Below, piece after piece: positions 43,370 through 52,446 of a stretch of 64,000 bases of DNA. The notes below the pieces were generated by a model. That model ran no database searches and was not told the DNA's origin. It saw nothing but the letters and a program-made list of their open reading frames with translations. Position 1 is the stretch's first letter. The number at the start of each line of letters is the position of its first letter. The position numbers were made by a program, and so were the translations under genes. This DNA comes from Thaumarchaeota archaeon SCGC AAA007-O23. GTDB taxonomy: Archaea; Thermoproteota; Nitrososphaeria; Nitrososphaerales; Nitrosopumilaceae. The stretch covers positions 153,387 to 217,386 of the forward strand of contig ARWO01000032.1 in the NCBI GenBank assembly GCA_000402075.1. The letters are read 5' to 3'.

Positions 43370-43507
43370 AATTATTTTTAGAGACTGTCATTTATTTACA
43401 TACTGTATGCTTAACGATCCATAATCTATAAGTTAGAAATTTTCGGTAATTTTGATTTTTTAGACGTATAATAAAGACCTAAATCCTCATGATTTTTTAT
43501 TGCAACC

Positions 43508-44362
43508 ATGGAACCTGACTCAAAATCACCATCAGATGATAATGTACCAAGCTTTTTTTCTAATGACGATAAAAACATTGAAGAATTATCTCATAAAAAA
43601 AATGATATGATTAATTCATTGGAACCTACACCAAAAAAATCACAGGGAGCATCTAATCGAACTGTTCATTGGCCATCACTTGGAATTGGGGCTGGAATTG
43701 CAATTGCTTGTATTTTTTGTGGTGTATTATTGGTAAATATGATTAACACAGAATCTACACAAGTTTTAGATGAAATTACAATAAATGAAATTACATCAAC
43801 AAAAAACCCTACAATTGCATCATTTTATGACAATGCATCACCAATCTTAGGTGATCTAAATGCACCACTTACTATGATTGAATTTGGTGACTATCAATGT
43901 ACATTTTGCAAAAAATTTTTCCATGAAACAGAGGAATCTATTCTAACAAATTATGTTGAAACTGGAAAAGTGAAAATATTGTTTAAAGATTTCATAGTGG
44001 TTAATGAAGATTCTGTAAATGCAGCCAGTGCTGCACATTGTGCAAATGATCAAAAAATGTTTTGGCAATATCACTCAATTTTATATAATAATTGGGATGG
44101 TGAAGGAACAGGTTGGGCATCTTCTGAACAACTTCATCAATTTGCATCTACATTAGGTTTAGACATGGATAAATTTTCAGAATGCATGTCTCAATCAAAA
44201 TGGAAAGATTTGGTTCTTTCAAGTCATGCAGATGGTCGTGCATTAGGTGTAGATGCAACACCAACATTTTTCATTATAGATCAGAATAATAAAGCATTAA
44301 AAATCACTGGAGCACAGCGTTACGATGTTTTTCAGGAAGTGTTTGATTCATTACTTGAATGA
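43508..44362 (+). CDS. Membrane-anchored DsbA-like thiol oxidoreductase
   Basis: The protein has a cytoplasmic polar tail (residues 1-55), one membrane span (about 57-79), and an outer thioredoxin-fold domain. The redox motif CTFC is at 131-134 and the cis-Pro loop is DATPTFFI. Such proteins form or shuffle disulfides outside the cell. Thaumarchaea carry many paralogues. It is a single gene. Confidence 0.88.
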   Translation: MEPDSKSPSDDNVPSFFSNDDKNIEELSHKKNDMINSLEPTPKKSQGASNRTVHWPSLGIGAGIAIACIFCGVLLVNMINTESTQVLDEITINEITSTKNPTIASFYDNASPILGDLNAPLTMIEFGDYQCTFCKKFFHETEESILTNYVETGKVKILFKDFIVVNEDSVNAASAAHCANDQKMFWQYHSILYNNWDGEGTGWASSEQLHQFASTLGLDMDKFSECMSQSKWKDLVLSSHADGRALGVDATPTFFIIDQNNKALKITGAQRYDVFQEVFDSLLE

Positions 44363-44434
44363 TAGTAATTTTCAGAAAAATTAACGTTGATCTAAAAATT
44401 TGTTAATAAGATCTGAAAAAATTAACAGGAAATG

Positions 44435-44440
44435 TATATA
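44435..44440 (+). promoter_or_regulatory. TATA box of the HMG-CoA synthase gene
   Basis: TATATA is centred 26 bases before the ATG at 44464, predicting a leaderless transcript. Confidence 0.5.
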
Positions 44441-44463
44441 TTCCAAGTTCGAAAGGCAAGCTC

Positions 44464-45858
44464 ATGGCAGCAGGTATAGACGATATCGCAATTTACATTC
44501 CTAGACTTTATCTTGACGCAGGTGATTTTGCTAAAGCAAGAGGTCTAGATCCAGAAAAATTAGAGCGTGGATTAGGAATTGGGCAAATGGCCATTGTTGA
44601 TACAAATCAGGATCCTGCATGTCTTGCGGCAAACGCTTGTCTAAAAGTTATGCAAAAAAACAAACTAACTCCTGACAAAATTGGTCGATTATACGTTGCA
44701 ACTGAATCATCATTTGACGAATCGAAGGCTATGAATTCGTATGTAATAGGAATGTTAGAACAAGTTTACGGTGAAGATACTTTTGGACACTGCGGTGGAA
44801 TTGAATGTAAATTTGCCTGTGTTAGCGGTTCATATGCATTATATGATAATACTAATTGGATTAGGGCTGGTGAGGCTGAAGATAAGTATGCACTAGTTGT
44901 TGTTTCTGACATTGCAAAATATGACTTGGGTTCAAGTGGTGAAGTAACTCAGGGTGCTGGTGCTATAGCAATGCTATTGAATGATAAGCCTAGATTATTA
45001 TCATTTGATCCTAAAGTTACAGCAACATCAATCAAGAACGAGTATGATTTTTACAGACCATTTGGAAAAGAAACACCTATTGTACATGGGCAGTATTCTA
45101 ATCTTCTTTATTTAATTCAAGTAAAAAATGCACTAATCGATTATAAAAGGAAAGTAAAAAAAACAGGATTAATCAAACTAAAGGACGGTGAGACAATTCT
45201 TGATCATGTTGATTATCTAAACATGCATCTTCCATACAGTAATATGGGTAAAAAGGCTCTAGCGTATCTTGTTAGACATGAATGGAGAGATTTACCAAGA
45301 TGGAAAAAAATTATTGAAGAGATAGGAATGGAAGAACCAATTCCAAAAGATCCGCGTGGAACAATTGAATCGGTTCTTGAGGATTCAGAGTTTATGGCTA
45401 ATGATCATCAGTTTACAAAATTATTTACAAGCACCGAAATGTATGCTGAACTTTATGAATCAAAACTTGCTAGCTCCCTAATTGCATCTAAAATGATTGG
45501 TAATTTGTATACTGCTTCATTATATCTTGGATTTAGAAGTAGTTTAGAGTTTGAATACCAAAAGGGAGTTGACTTGAAAGGAAAGCGTGTAGGGTTTTGT
45601 TCTTACGGAAGTGGGGCTAGTGCCATGATCTTTAGTGGTGTAATACAACCTGAATATGACCAAGTTGTAAAAGATATGAATCTTGAAGCAGAACTTGGAC
45701 CAAGAACTAAGCTGTCTCTAGATGAATACGAAGAACTTCATGAAAATAAGCGTACATATGAAGAAAATATCCGTTCAGCAAACAAAGAATTTGTTATAGT
45801 TGATGTAAAAACATCAGCTGAAAGTAAAGGTGAACGTCATTATGCCTTTGTTGATTAA
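44464..45858 (+). CDS. Hydroxymethylglutaryl-CoA synthase
   Basis: The enzyme condenses acetoacetyl-CoA with acetyl-CoA for isoprenoid lipid synthesis. It has the thiolase-like start IDDIAIYIPRLYL, an acidic residue E81 in VATESSFDESKA and the nucleophile C119 in ECKFACVSGSYAL. The C-terminal part includes VGFCSYGSGASAMIF. It is 464 residues, longer than euryarchaeal forms because of an inserted helical segment. The next gene follows after 5 bases. Confidence 0.9.
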   Translation: MAAGIDDIAIYIPRLYLDAGDFAKARGLDPEKLERGLGIGQMAIVDTNQDPACLAANACLKVMQKNKLTPDKIGRLYVATESSFDESKAMNSYVIGMLEQVYGEDTFGHCGGIECKFACVSGSYALYDNTNWIRAGEAEDKYALVVVSDIAKYDLGSSGEVTQGAGAIAMLLNDKPRLLSFDPKVTATSIKNEYDFYRPFGKETPIVHGQYSNLLYLIQVKNALIDYKRKVKKTGLIKLKDGETILDHVDYLNMHLPYSNMGKKALAYLVRHEWRDLPRWKKIIEEIGMEEPIPKDPRGTIESVLEDSEFMANDHQFTKLFTSTEMYAELYESKLASSLIASKMIGNLYTASLYLGFRSSLEFEYQKGVDLKGKRVGFCSYGSGASAMIFSGVIQPEYDQVVKDMNLEAELGPRTKLSLDEYEELHENKRTYEENIRSANKEFVIVDVKTSAESKGERHYAFVD

Positions 45859-45863
45859 ATCTT

Positions 45864-46412
45864 ATGAGTGAAAGTTCACCCATTAAAGATGCATTATACG
45901 CAAAGATAGAGGACATTGGGCAAGAACAAATACACCAATTATTGTTAAACGGCAAATTTTCAGAATTATTTGAAAAAATTTACGGACCAGTTATTCAAAG
46001 TATACAGAATATAGAAGAATATGAAAAACATGGGACATTAGCAGAAAGCCTAACACATTATCTGTTTACAGAGATGTTAATTCCTAGTCAACGAAAAATT
46101 ACTTTTAAAAATATAGAACTAGACATGATAATTCCAAATACAGAAGAATTACAAAAAAATAGTCATAATACGATAATGATATTTTTTGTTAAAACATCCA
46201 ATATTGAAGAAACAAAACAAAGAATTCAAGATATAAAGAAAATTCAGAAAGAGGATCTAAACATATGGATTATTTCAAAGGATCATATTGAAATTCCACA
46301 ATCTACATACATAACAGAAAAAGAGTCTTTTGGTAAATTTTTAAAAGATGCTCAAAATTTTATTAAAACAAAGAAGATGAATAAACTAAATATTTTCAAG
46401 ACCGAAGTTTGA
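45864..46412 (+). CDS. Hypothetical protein, 182 aa
   Basis: No known domain was recognised. The protein is soluble, with helix-rich N-terminus (IHQLLLNGKFSELFEKI) and an alpha/beta end (NTIMIFFVKTSN, LNIWIISKDHIEI). It is 5 bases downstream of HMG-CoA synthase and likely cotranscribed. Its 3' end overlaps the convergent bioD gene by 27 bases. Confidence 0.6.
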   Translation: MSESSPIKDALYAKIEDIGQEQIHQLLLNGKFSELFEKIYGPVIQSIQNIEEYEKHGTLAESLTHYLFTEMLIPSQRKITFKNIELDMIIPNTEELQKNSHNTIMIFFVKTSNIEETKQRIQDIKKIQKEDLNIWIISKDHIEIPQSTYITEKESFGKFLKDAQNFIKTKKMNKLNIFKTEV

Positions 46413-47084
46413 CATATCAACAAAATTTGGAAAATTTTCAACATACGATTCAATGGTAAATGAATGATTGTATGGAATTACACCAAAAACTTTGCGCCCA
46501 GTTAGACCAAATATTTGATGCTTCAAATTAGTTAACTCATACCCGTCAGAAACATTTTGATTTACCAAAATTCCTTTTAAACTCAAATTTTTTTGTCGTA
46601 CATGCTCGTATGTCAACATGAAATGATTTACAGCACCGATTTTAGAACCAGTTACAACGAATGAACTCAATTGTAAATCAGAAATCAGATCAGAAACAAA
46701 ATAATTTTTAGATATAGGAGTCATAATTCCACCTATTCCTTCTACAATTACAACATCATGTATTGAAGCAAGTTGTTTGTATGATTCAATCACCTTGGAG
46801 ATATCAATTTCAAGATTAAGTTGTTTAGATGCATCATATGGAGAAGTAGGAATTTCAAAATGATATGGATTTACAAGATCAACAGGATCTTTTACTCCCG
46901 AATATTTCATTAAAATTTCAACATCCTCGGATACAGAATCAGGTGTTGCCTTGTAACCAGATGTAAAAGGCTTCATCACACCAACATCTACATCAATATC
47001 ACGAAGATGTTTAGCTATTGAAGCACTGACACATGTTTTTCCAACATCAGTATCAGTTCCAGTAACAAAAAAAGAATTCATCAT
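46386..47084 (-). CDS. bioD: Dethiobiotin synthetase
   Basis: BioD carboxylates diaminopelargonic acid with ATP to close the ureido ring. The P-loop TGTDTDVGKT is at residues 8-17, the substrate region MKPFTSG follows, and VVIVEGIGGIMTP matches the family. Its start overlaps the bioA stop by 4 bases. It is the second gene of the bioA-bioD unit. Confidence 0.93.
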   Translation of the reverse strand: MMNSFFVTGTDTDVGKTCVSASIAKHLRDIDVDVGVMKPFTSGYKATPDSVSEDVEILMKYSGVKDPVDLVNPYHFEIPTSPYDASKQLNLEIDISKVIESYKQLASIHDVVIVEGIGGIMTPISKNYFVSDLISDLQLSSFVVTGSKIGAVNHFMLTYEHVRQKNLSLKGILVNQNVSDGYELTNLKHQIFGLTGRKVFGVIPYNHSFTIESYVENFPNFVDMSNFGLENI

Positions 47085-48427
47085 AATTTCCTAGATATTG
47101 ATTTGATTGTACATATGGTTCCATCAATTAGAAAGTTAAGATCTTTTTGAGATATTGCTAATGGAGGAACGAGCATTATGGTATTTCCAAGTGTTCGGAA
47201 ATAGATTTGATGTTTTCTACCTTCTTCAAATACTAATTTGTTAATGGATGTTTTAGATGAAATAGGTTTGTTTGAGTTTTTGTTTTGAACAAGATCAATT
47301 CCCATAACCATTCCCTTATGACGAATTTCCCCCACAATATCTAAATTAGAAATATCATTAATTCTATTTTCAAAAACCTTAGATGTTTTTTGAATTTTTT
47401 CAATTAGATGGTATTTTTCATACAATTCAATATTTTTTAGAGATAATGCAGCAGCTGTAGGATTCCCAGTATAGGTATGACCATGAAAAAGATGTTTGAA
47501 TTCAGAGAACTTGCCAAGAAAAGAATCATTAATTTTCTTCGTGGTTAAAGTTGCAGCAAATGTTTGATATCCCCCAGTAAGCATCTTTCCAAACGAAACA
47601 ATATCAGGAATGGAATTTTGAGATTTATATTCAACCATAGATCCTAGCCTACCAAAACCAGTCGCAATTTCATCTAAGACAAACAAAACATCATTTTTTT
47701 TGCATATCTGAGATATCTTTTTTTGGAAAGTTTTAGGATAAATTATTACGCCTCCAGCCATCTGTGCACCACTTTCCATAACAAATGCAGCAATAGAATT
47801 ATCTTTTTTTAGTTTATCTTCAATTTTTGATAGGCAGTATTCCTCATATTCCTTAGAAGACATTTTTTTGTGAGTTCCAGCAGATACAGTTCTTGGAACA
47901 GGAAATTGTATAGTTGAAAATAATTTTGAACGGAATTTTGAGAAAAATTCAGGCACATATCCTACAGACATTGCACCAAAAGTATCACCGTGATATCCAT
48001 TTTTCAGAGTGGCAACATTTATTTTTTTATTTTCCCCCACATTATTCCAATATTGCAATGCAATTTTTATAGCAACTTCCATGGCAGTTGATCCATTATC
48101 AGAAAAAAAAACTTGAGTCATGTTTGGAGACAATTTTATTAATTTTTTAGCAAGTAATTCAGATGGTTCATTTGTAAGATTGAATAATGGTGCATGTTGA
48201 AGTTTTTTTGTTTGCTTAATGATTGCATTAACCAACTCTTTTTTGGAATGCCCCCAAACGTTACACCACATACTTGCAACACCATCAAGTAACCTATTCC
48301 CATCTTCATCAATCAACCACATTCCTTCACCACGAACAATTTTTGGAAATTTGTTCCATTCTGACATCTGTGTATTTGGATGCCACAAATGATTCTGGTT
48401 TTTCATTACTGCACAAATATTATTCAT
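47081..48427 (-). CDS. bioA: Adenosylmethionine-8-amino-7-oxononanoate aminotransferase
   Basis: This class III PLP aminotransferase makes diaminopelargonic acid. It shows the BioA substrate motif HLWHPNTQMSEW near residues 13-24, DEIATGFGRLG for PLP and the lysine in SFGKMLTGGY. Codon 8 (MKNQN) may be the true start. It is divergent from bioB across a BirA-box-like inverted repeat. Confidence 0.93.
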   Translation of the reverse strand: MNNICAVMKNQNHLWHPNTQMSEWNKFPKIVRGEGMWLIDEDGNRLLDGVASMWCNVWGHSKKELVNAIIKQTKKLQHAPLFNLTNEPSELLAKKLIKLSPNMTQVFFSDNGSTAMEVAIKIALQYWNNVGENKKINVATLKNGYHGDTFGAMSVGYVPEFFSKFRSKLFSTIQFPVPRTVSAGTHKKMSSKEYEEYCLSKIEDKLKKDNSIAAFVMESGAQMAGGVIIYPKTFQKKISQICKKNDVLFVLDEIATGFGRLGSMVEYKSQNSIPDIVSFGKMLTGGYQTFAATLTTKKINDSFLGKFSEFKHLFHGHTYTGNPTAAALSLKNIELYEKYHLIEKIQKTSKVFENRINDISNLDIVGEIRHKGMVMGIDLVQNKNSNKPISSKTSINKLVFEEGRKHQIYFRTLGNTIMLVPPLAISQKDLNFLIDGTICTIKSISRKL

Positions 48428-48438
48428 TACTAATAATA

Positions 48439-48466
48439 GTTAACCTCAACAAATATTTTGGTTAAC
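48439..48466. promoter_or_regulatory. BirA-type biotin operator candidate
   Basis: GTTAACC-N14-GGTTAAC is a perfect inverted repeat between divergent bioA and bioB. Bacterial and archaeal BirA sites have the same half-site style and a spacer of about 14-16. The spacer holds AAAATATTT (minus strand), positioned as the bioA TATA box, and the right half abuts CTTAATTA, the likely bioB TATA box. Confidence 0.65.
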
Positions 48467-48497
48467 GCTTAATTATGTATCAAAATTAAAAAAATCA

Positions 48498-49478
48498 ATG
48501 TCTGAAAAATGTGAACTGATATCAAAATACCGTGATGATGTTGTGGATGGCAAAAAACTAACAAGATCTACTATATCTGAATTATTTAATATTAATAATA
48601 AATTTCTTCTAAATTTATCAGATGCAGCAAATTACATAACAAGACATTTTCACGGATCAAAAGTTGATATTGAAGAATTAGCAAATATTAAAAAAAATTT
48701 TTGTAGTGAGGATTGTACATTTTGTTCACAATCAGCATTCTTTAATACAAAAATTACTGGATATGAGCTTCCACCACCAGAAGAAATAGTTGAACAGGCA
48801 CTAAATGCAAAAAATGATGGTGCTAATTCATTTTGTCTTGTTGCGGCATGGAGAGAACCTAGCACACCTGATTTTGAAAAAGTATGTGCAATCATTGAAG
48901 AAATTAATAAAAAAGTTGGAATTTCAGTTGAATGTAGTCTTGGGTTTTTAACTGATAAACAAGCTAAAACACTAAAGAAACTTCAAGTAAAACGATATAA
49001 TCATAACCTGGAAACATCACGTAGCAAATTCCCAGAAATTTGTACAACTCACACATATGATGATAGAGTAAAAACATTAAAAATTGCCAGAAACGCTGGT
49101 TTAGAACTTTGTACCGGTGGAATAATCGGTCTTGGTGAAACTAGAAAACAACGTGAAGAATTAATTTTTGAGATTTCAGAATTGGAGCCTGAAGAAGTCA
49201 CTGTGAATATGTTGGTCCCAATGCCAGGAACGCCATTAGAACTTCAGACACAATTAGATATCACAGAGATCTTGAGGGTTTTTAGTACACTAAGATTTCT
49301 TTTACCAGAATCAATAATCAAAATTTCTGGTGGCCGTGAAGTTAATCTAAAAGATGATGGACAAAAATTGCTGGTTAGTGGGGCAAATGGGATAATTAGC
49401 GCTGGATATCTAACAATGGGTGGAAATACAATAAAAAAAGACACAGAAATGATTAATGAGCTAAATCTTGAAACATAA
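48498..49478 (+). CDS. bioB: Biotin synthase (radical SAM)
   Basis: BioB inserts sulfur into dethiobiotin. The radical SAM cluster motif is CSEDCTFC (CxxxCxxC) near residues 69-76. Later LCTGGIIGLGETRKQR and a conserved SGGRE are typical. At 326 residues the length is normal. bioF starts inside its last codons, so translation is coupled. Confidence 0.95.
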   Translation: MSEKCELISKYRDDVVDGKKLTRSTISELFNINNKFLLNLSDAANYITRHFHGSKVDIEELANIKKNFCSEDCTFCSQSAFFNTKITGYELPPPEEIVEQALNAKNDGANSFCLVAAWREPSTPDFEKVCAIIEEINKKVGISVECSLGFLTDKQAKTLKKLQVKRYNHNLETSRSKFPEICTTHTYDDRVKTLKIARNAGLELCTGGIIGLGETRKQREELIFEISELEPEEVTVNMLVPMPGTPLELQTQLDITEILRVFSTLRFLLPESIIKISGGREVNLKDDGQKLLVSGANGIISAGYLTMGGNTIKKDTEMINELNLET

Positions 49479-50598
49479 ATTTGAATATATCAATTCTGAA
49501 TTAAAAGAAATTAAAAAATATAGTCTGTATAGAAAAATGCATGATAGTAAAATTGCTGGCGCATACATAACTGTTAATTCAAAAACTCTCATTAACCTAT
49601 GTTCAAATGATTATTTAGGAATAGCACAACCAAAACTTTCAAACAAACAAAACCAATCTAGTTCTCGCCTAGTTTCTGGTAATGATAGTTCATTTAGAAT
49701 ACTTGAAGAGAAATTAGCGAAGCATAAATCACAGGAAAGTTCGTTAATCTTCCCAACTGGATATATGGCAAACCTTGGTGTAATATCATCACTTGTTAGA
49801 AAAAACGATCTTGTATTAAGCGATAAACTAAATCATGCAAGCCTTATTGAAGCGTGTAAACTATCAAATGCAAAACTATCAATTTTTAAACACAACGATA
49901 TGAATGATCTAACTCATAAAATAAAAACAAAAGCCAAACGAAAATTCATAATTACAGAAGGAATATTTAGTATGGATGGAGATTTTTCCAATCTAAACGA
50001 AATTTCTGAAATATCTAAAAGAGATAATGCAATAGTAGTATTAGACGATGCTCATGGTGACTTCGTTGTTGGTAATGATGGCAGAGGCACGGCAAATCAT
50101 TTTGGTGTTTCAAAAAAAATTGATGTCTATATTAGCAGTTTAAGTAAAGGATTAGGATCATTTGGGGGATATGTATCAGCAAAGAAAAATATCATTGAAT
50201 TATGTGTTAATAAATCAAAATCGTTTATCTATACGTCTGCATTGCCAAGGCTTCTAATTGATGATGCAACAAAAAGATTTGAATCCAATAGAGAGAGAAA
50301 TCGAAAAAAATTATGGAGAAATGTTAAGAAATTTTCAGATGGTTTAAAAAAAATAGGTTTTAATGATAATTCAAATTCACATATTTTTCCCATTATTATT
50401 GGAAAGGAAAAAATAGCGATGGAGTTTGGTGAATATCTTTTTAAAAATGGAATTTTTGCACAACCAATCAGGTATCCAACTGTTTCACGTAATCATGCAA
50501 GAATTAGAATTTCAATCACTGCCAGGTTAACAAATGAACAGATTGCAAAATCATTGCATGTATTAGAAAATGCAAAAAGTAAATTTCATTTAATATAA
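49468..50598 (+). CDS. bioF: 8-amino-7-oxononanoate synthase
   Basis: BioF joins pimeloyl thioester with alanine using PLP. The nucleotide shows NLCSNDYLGIA, LDDAHGDFVVG and the PLP lysine in ISSLSKGLGSFGGYV. It starts with TTG 49468, overlapping bioB by 11 bases. No pimeloyl-making gene (bioW, bioC/bioH) is in the window. Confidence 0.93.
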   Translation: MKHKFEYINSELKEIKKYSLYRKMHDSKIAGAYITVNSKTLINLCSNDYLGIAQPKLSNKQNQSSSRLVSGNDSSFRILEEKLAKHKSQESSLIFPTGYMANLGVISSLVRKNDLVLSDKLNHASLIEACKLSNAKLSIFKHNDMNDLTHKIKTKAKRKFIITEGIFSMDGDFSNLNEISEISKRDNAIVVLDDAHGDFVVGNDGRGTANHFGVSKKIDVYISSLSKGLGSFGGYVSAKKNIIELCVNKSKSFIYTSALPRLLIDDATKRFESNRERNRKKLWRNVKKFSDGLKKIGFNDNSNSHIFPIIIGKEKIAMEFGEYLFKNGIFAQPIRYPTVSRNHARIRISITARLTNEQIAKSLHVLENAKSKFHLI

Positions 50599-50715
50599 TT
50601 AACGACTGATATCAAAAGCCAAACAGCCAATTGCCTTGTTTGGACAGCCAATAAAAAACGCTATTGTAATAGCAATTCCTAGAAATGCACCAACTACGAT
50701 TAATCGCTTATTCAC
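50599..50715 (-). CDS. Single-span membrane peptide with two cysteines, 38 aa
   Basis: The ORF starts with GTG (or TTG six bases upstream) and encodes MNKRLIVVGAFLGIAITIAFF followed by IGCPNKAIGCLAFDISR (split at the span end). The positive N-terminus and two outside cysteines are distinctive. Its stop directly abuts the bioF stop. A peptide of similar plan lies at 52447. Confidence 0.45.
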   Translation of the reverse strand: MNKRLIVVGAFLGIAITIAFFIGCPNKAIGCLAFDISR

Positions 50716-50872
50716 ATTCAAAATAAAAAATAGTTAGATAAAAAGCAATGTAATTTTGAAACTTCCTTGTGTTTAGGTTCAAAAATGAAGTTACATAAAA
50801 TATTTCGATCCAATTAGATCAAAATATTTTAGTTAAGTCACAAAATGTAGATTTTTTGAATAATCTTAGAAA

Positions 50873-51523
50873 ATGGGTTATATAACTAAGAATTGGCGAG
50901 AGGTTAAAAATAATATTCTATCACAGAAATTTCTAGATAAAGTTAGGCCAGAAGCCACATTAAAAAACAAAATTGATGGCGCTGGAAAGAAAATAGAATG
51001 CCAAATTTTACGACTTGAACAGACACACAATAAATTAAAGCAAAATTATGAGAATCTTTTCAAAAAAATTGTTGATGCAAAACAAACACGAAATGAATCA
51101 AAAGCAATGACATATGCAATAGAATTAGTAGAAGTTAAAAAAGCAAAAAATAAAATCGCTGAAGCAAAATTGGCAATGGAGCAAATTAAGGAACGGTTGG
51201 GTACTGTCTCTGAATTAGGTGATATTGTTGTTACGTTAAGCCCATGTATGTCGTTAATTAAAGGACTCGCTCCATCAATTTCTACGTTAATGCCACAAAT
51301 GCACACATCGATGGAAGATTTAACAAACATGTTTGGTGATATGTTAACTGATTCATCACTATCGCAAGAATCAATGACACCAACATATCAAGGAAATACA
51401 GATACGGATGCAATATTACAAGAAGCGCATGATGTTATTGAGGGAAAAACAAAAACCGCTATGCCAGAGCCGCCAACCACATCATCACAACATTTTTCAA
51501 AAGAAAAAGAATCTATGATTTAG
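50873..51523 (+). CDS. Snf7/ESCRT-III family protein (CdvB-like)
   Basis: The protein is a Snf7-type helical protein: a basic N-terminal helix (WREVKNNILSQKFLDKV), a long coiled hairpin (residues about 30-120) and a weaker C-terminal region. CdvB polymers drive cell division and vesicle formation in Thaumarchaeota, which carry several paralogues. No cdvA or cdvC lies beside it, so this is probably an accessory paralogue. It converges with the next gene with an 11-base overlap. Confidence 0.8.
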   Translation: MGYITKNWREVKNNILSQKFLDKVRPEATLKNKIDGAGKKIECQILRLEQTHNKLKQNYENLFKKIVDAKQTRNESKAMTYAIELVEVKKAKNKIAEAKLAMEQIKERLGTVSELGDIVVTLSPCMSLIKGLAPSISTLMPQMHTSMEDLTNMFGDMLTDSSLSQESMTPTYQGNTDTDAILQEAHDVIEGKTKTAMPEPPTTSSQHFSKEKESMI

Positions 51524-51857
51524 ACTTTTTTTTACTAATCTGAACAAATAATTTTTTAATTCTAGAGATTGTTGGGTAACTATAACCCCTTCTACGATAA
51601 TTTGCAATCATCATTTTCCAGTTTTTTAATCGCCATTGAGCCTGCTCGGTAGTAACAGAATGGGTTTCTTTCTGTAAAATGCTTTTCCTTCCAACTTTTA
51701 GTATACCAGCATCTTTAGCAACCCAACGATTGTTTGCAAATTTTAAACCAGATAATATTTCAAATAGTGGAATTTCTTTGAAATATTTTTCCAGTTTTTT
51801 AATCTGAGAAGATGTAGGTGTTTCAGAAAGTTTCAAATTAATTTCAAATTCACCCAT
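51513..51857 (-). CDS. Hypothetical basic protein, 114 aa
   Basis: The protein has a helical N-terminal part (TSSQIKKLEKYFKEIPLFEIL) and an arginine/lysine-rich C-terminal half (AQWRLKNWKMMIANYRRRGYSYPTISRI). I know no function for it. Nucleic-acid binding is possible from charge alone. It borders the repeat island. Confidence 0.55.
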   Translation of the reverse strand: MGEFEINLKLSETPTSSQIKKLEKYFKEIPLFEILSGLKFANNRWVAKDAGILKVGRKSILQKETHSVTTEQAQWRLKNWKMMIANYRRRGYSYPTISRIKKLFVQISKKKSKS

Positions 51858-51897
51858 AACAATTAATCAATATTATTCATTAAAAATGTAGATTGTT

Positions 51898-51958
51898 GAC
51901 AAGATTGATGATATAATACAGTATACCAGATTAATCAAATAATTCGTAAAGTTGATTA
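51898..51958. repeat. Degenerate first unit of the repeat/hairpin array
   Basis: GACAAGATTGATGATATAAT at 51898 matches the array repeat in its first part and is followed by the inverted repeat TAATCAA/TTGATTA (51932-51958). Similarity to the other units is partial, so membership is tentative. Confidence 0.35.
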
Positions 51959-51975
51959 GAAAAGAATCGAGTTAA

Positions 51976-52076
51976 GACAATACTAAAATTACGATATCTT
52001 TTACGGTTCATTGGCTTTACGTAGGAAGATGATGGACTCTTCGTCCACCTTTATGGTCTTAGCGTGTAAACGCTAA
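51976..52076. repeat. Array unit 1: 39-base repeat plus hairpins
   Basis: The 39-base repeat is at 51976-52014 and reads GACAATACTAAAATTACGAT followed by ATCTTTTACGGTTCATTGG. It is followed by two hairpins: TGGAC/GTCCA at 52033-52047, and TTAGCGT/ACGCTAA with a GTAA tetraloop at 52059-52076 (7 base pairs, GNRA-type loop). Confidence 0.6.
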
Positions 52077-52093
52077 TTCCATACTATATTTTT

Positions 52094-52168
52094 GACAAGA
52101 CTAAAATTGTAATATCTTTTACAGTTAATTGGATCAGTAAGAGTTAGGGCCTTGCTCTAACTCTTACT
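52094..52168. repeat. Array unit 2: 39-base repeat plus 12-bp hairpin
   Basis: The repeat is at 52094-52132 and begins GACAAGACTAAAATTGTAAT. Next comes a perfect 12-base-pair stem AGTAAGAGTTAG/CTAACTCTTACT (52136-52147 and 52157-52168) with a 9-base loop. This is the clearest hairpin of the array. Confidence 0.65.
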
Positions 52169-52171
52169 TAA

Positions 52172-52268
52172 GACAAGACTAAAATCATGATACTTTTTAC
52201 GATATATTGGTTGATTCCAAAAACCGATTGAGAATGAGGGGTTAAACCCTCAAACTCATTTTGAATCA
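52172..52268. repeat. Array unit 3: 39-base repeat plus nested hairpins
   Basis: The repeat is at 52172-52210 and begins GACAAGACTAAAATCATGAT. The following DNA has outer arms TGATTC/GAATCA (52212-52217, 52263-52268) and inner arms TGAGGG/CCCTCA (52235-52240, 52247-52252). The end overlaps the zinc-finger ORF on the minus strand. Confidence 0.6.
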
Positions 52269-52348
52269 TTAAGATGATTTTTCATATGTTTTCGTAAAGA
52301 TAAGACGTTATCGAATTTCTCCTTACAAATTAAACAAGTGAATTTCAT
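52256..52348 (-). CDS. C2H2 zinc-finger microprotein, 30 aa
   Basis: The ORF encodes MKFTCLICKEKFDNVLSLRK and then HMKNHLNDSK. C5, C8, H21 and H25 give a compact C2H2 finger with x12 and x3 spacing. Its 3' end overlaps hairpin 3 of the repeat array. The finger pattern argues for a real gene despite the size. Confidence 0.55.
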   Translation of the reverse strand: MKFTCLICKEKFDNVLSLRKHMKNHLNDSK

Positions 52349-52446
52349 TAAGCATACTAGATTTTAGCTAAAGTTAAGTCATAAATTGTTCACATTGTAA
52401 ATGTAGTAAATCATTAATTTGCGGTATAAACCCATGTTACATTAAT

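Noticed and set aside
51976..52210. 39-base repeats as a CRISPR array
   Set aside because: Repeats diverge from each other, spacers are unequal (79 and 39 bases) and consist of inverted repeats, and no cas genes are present.
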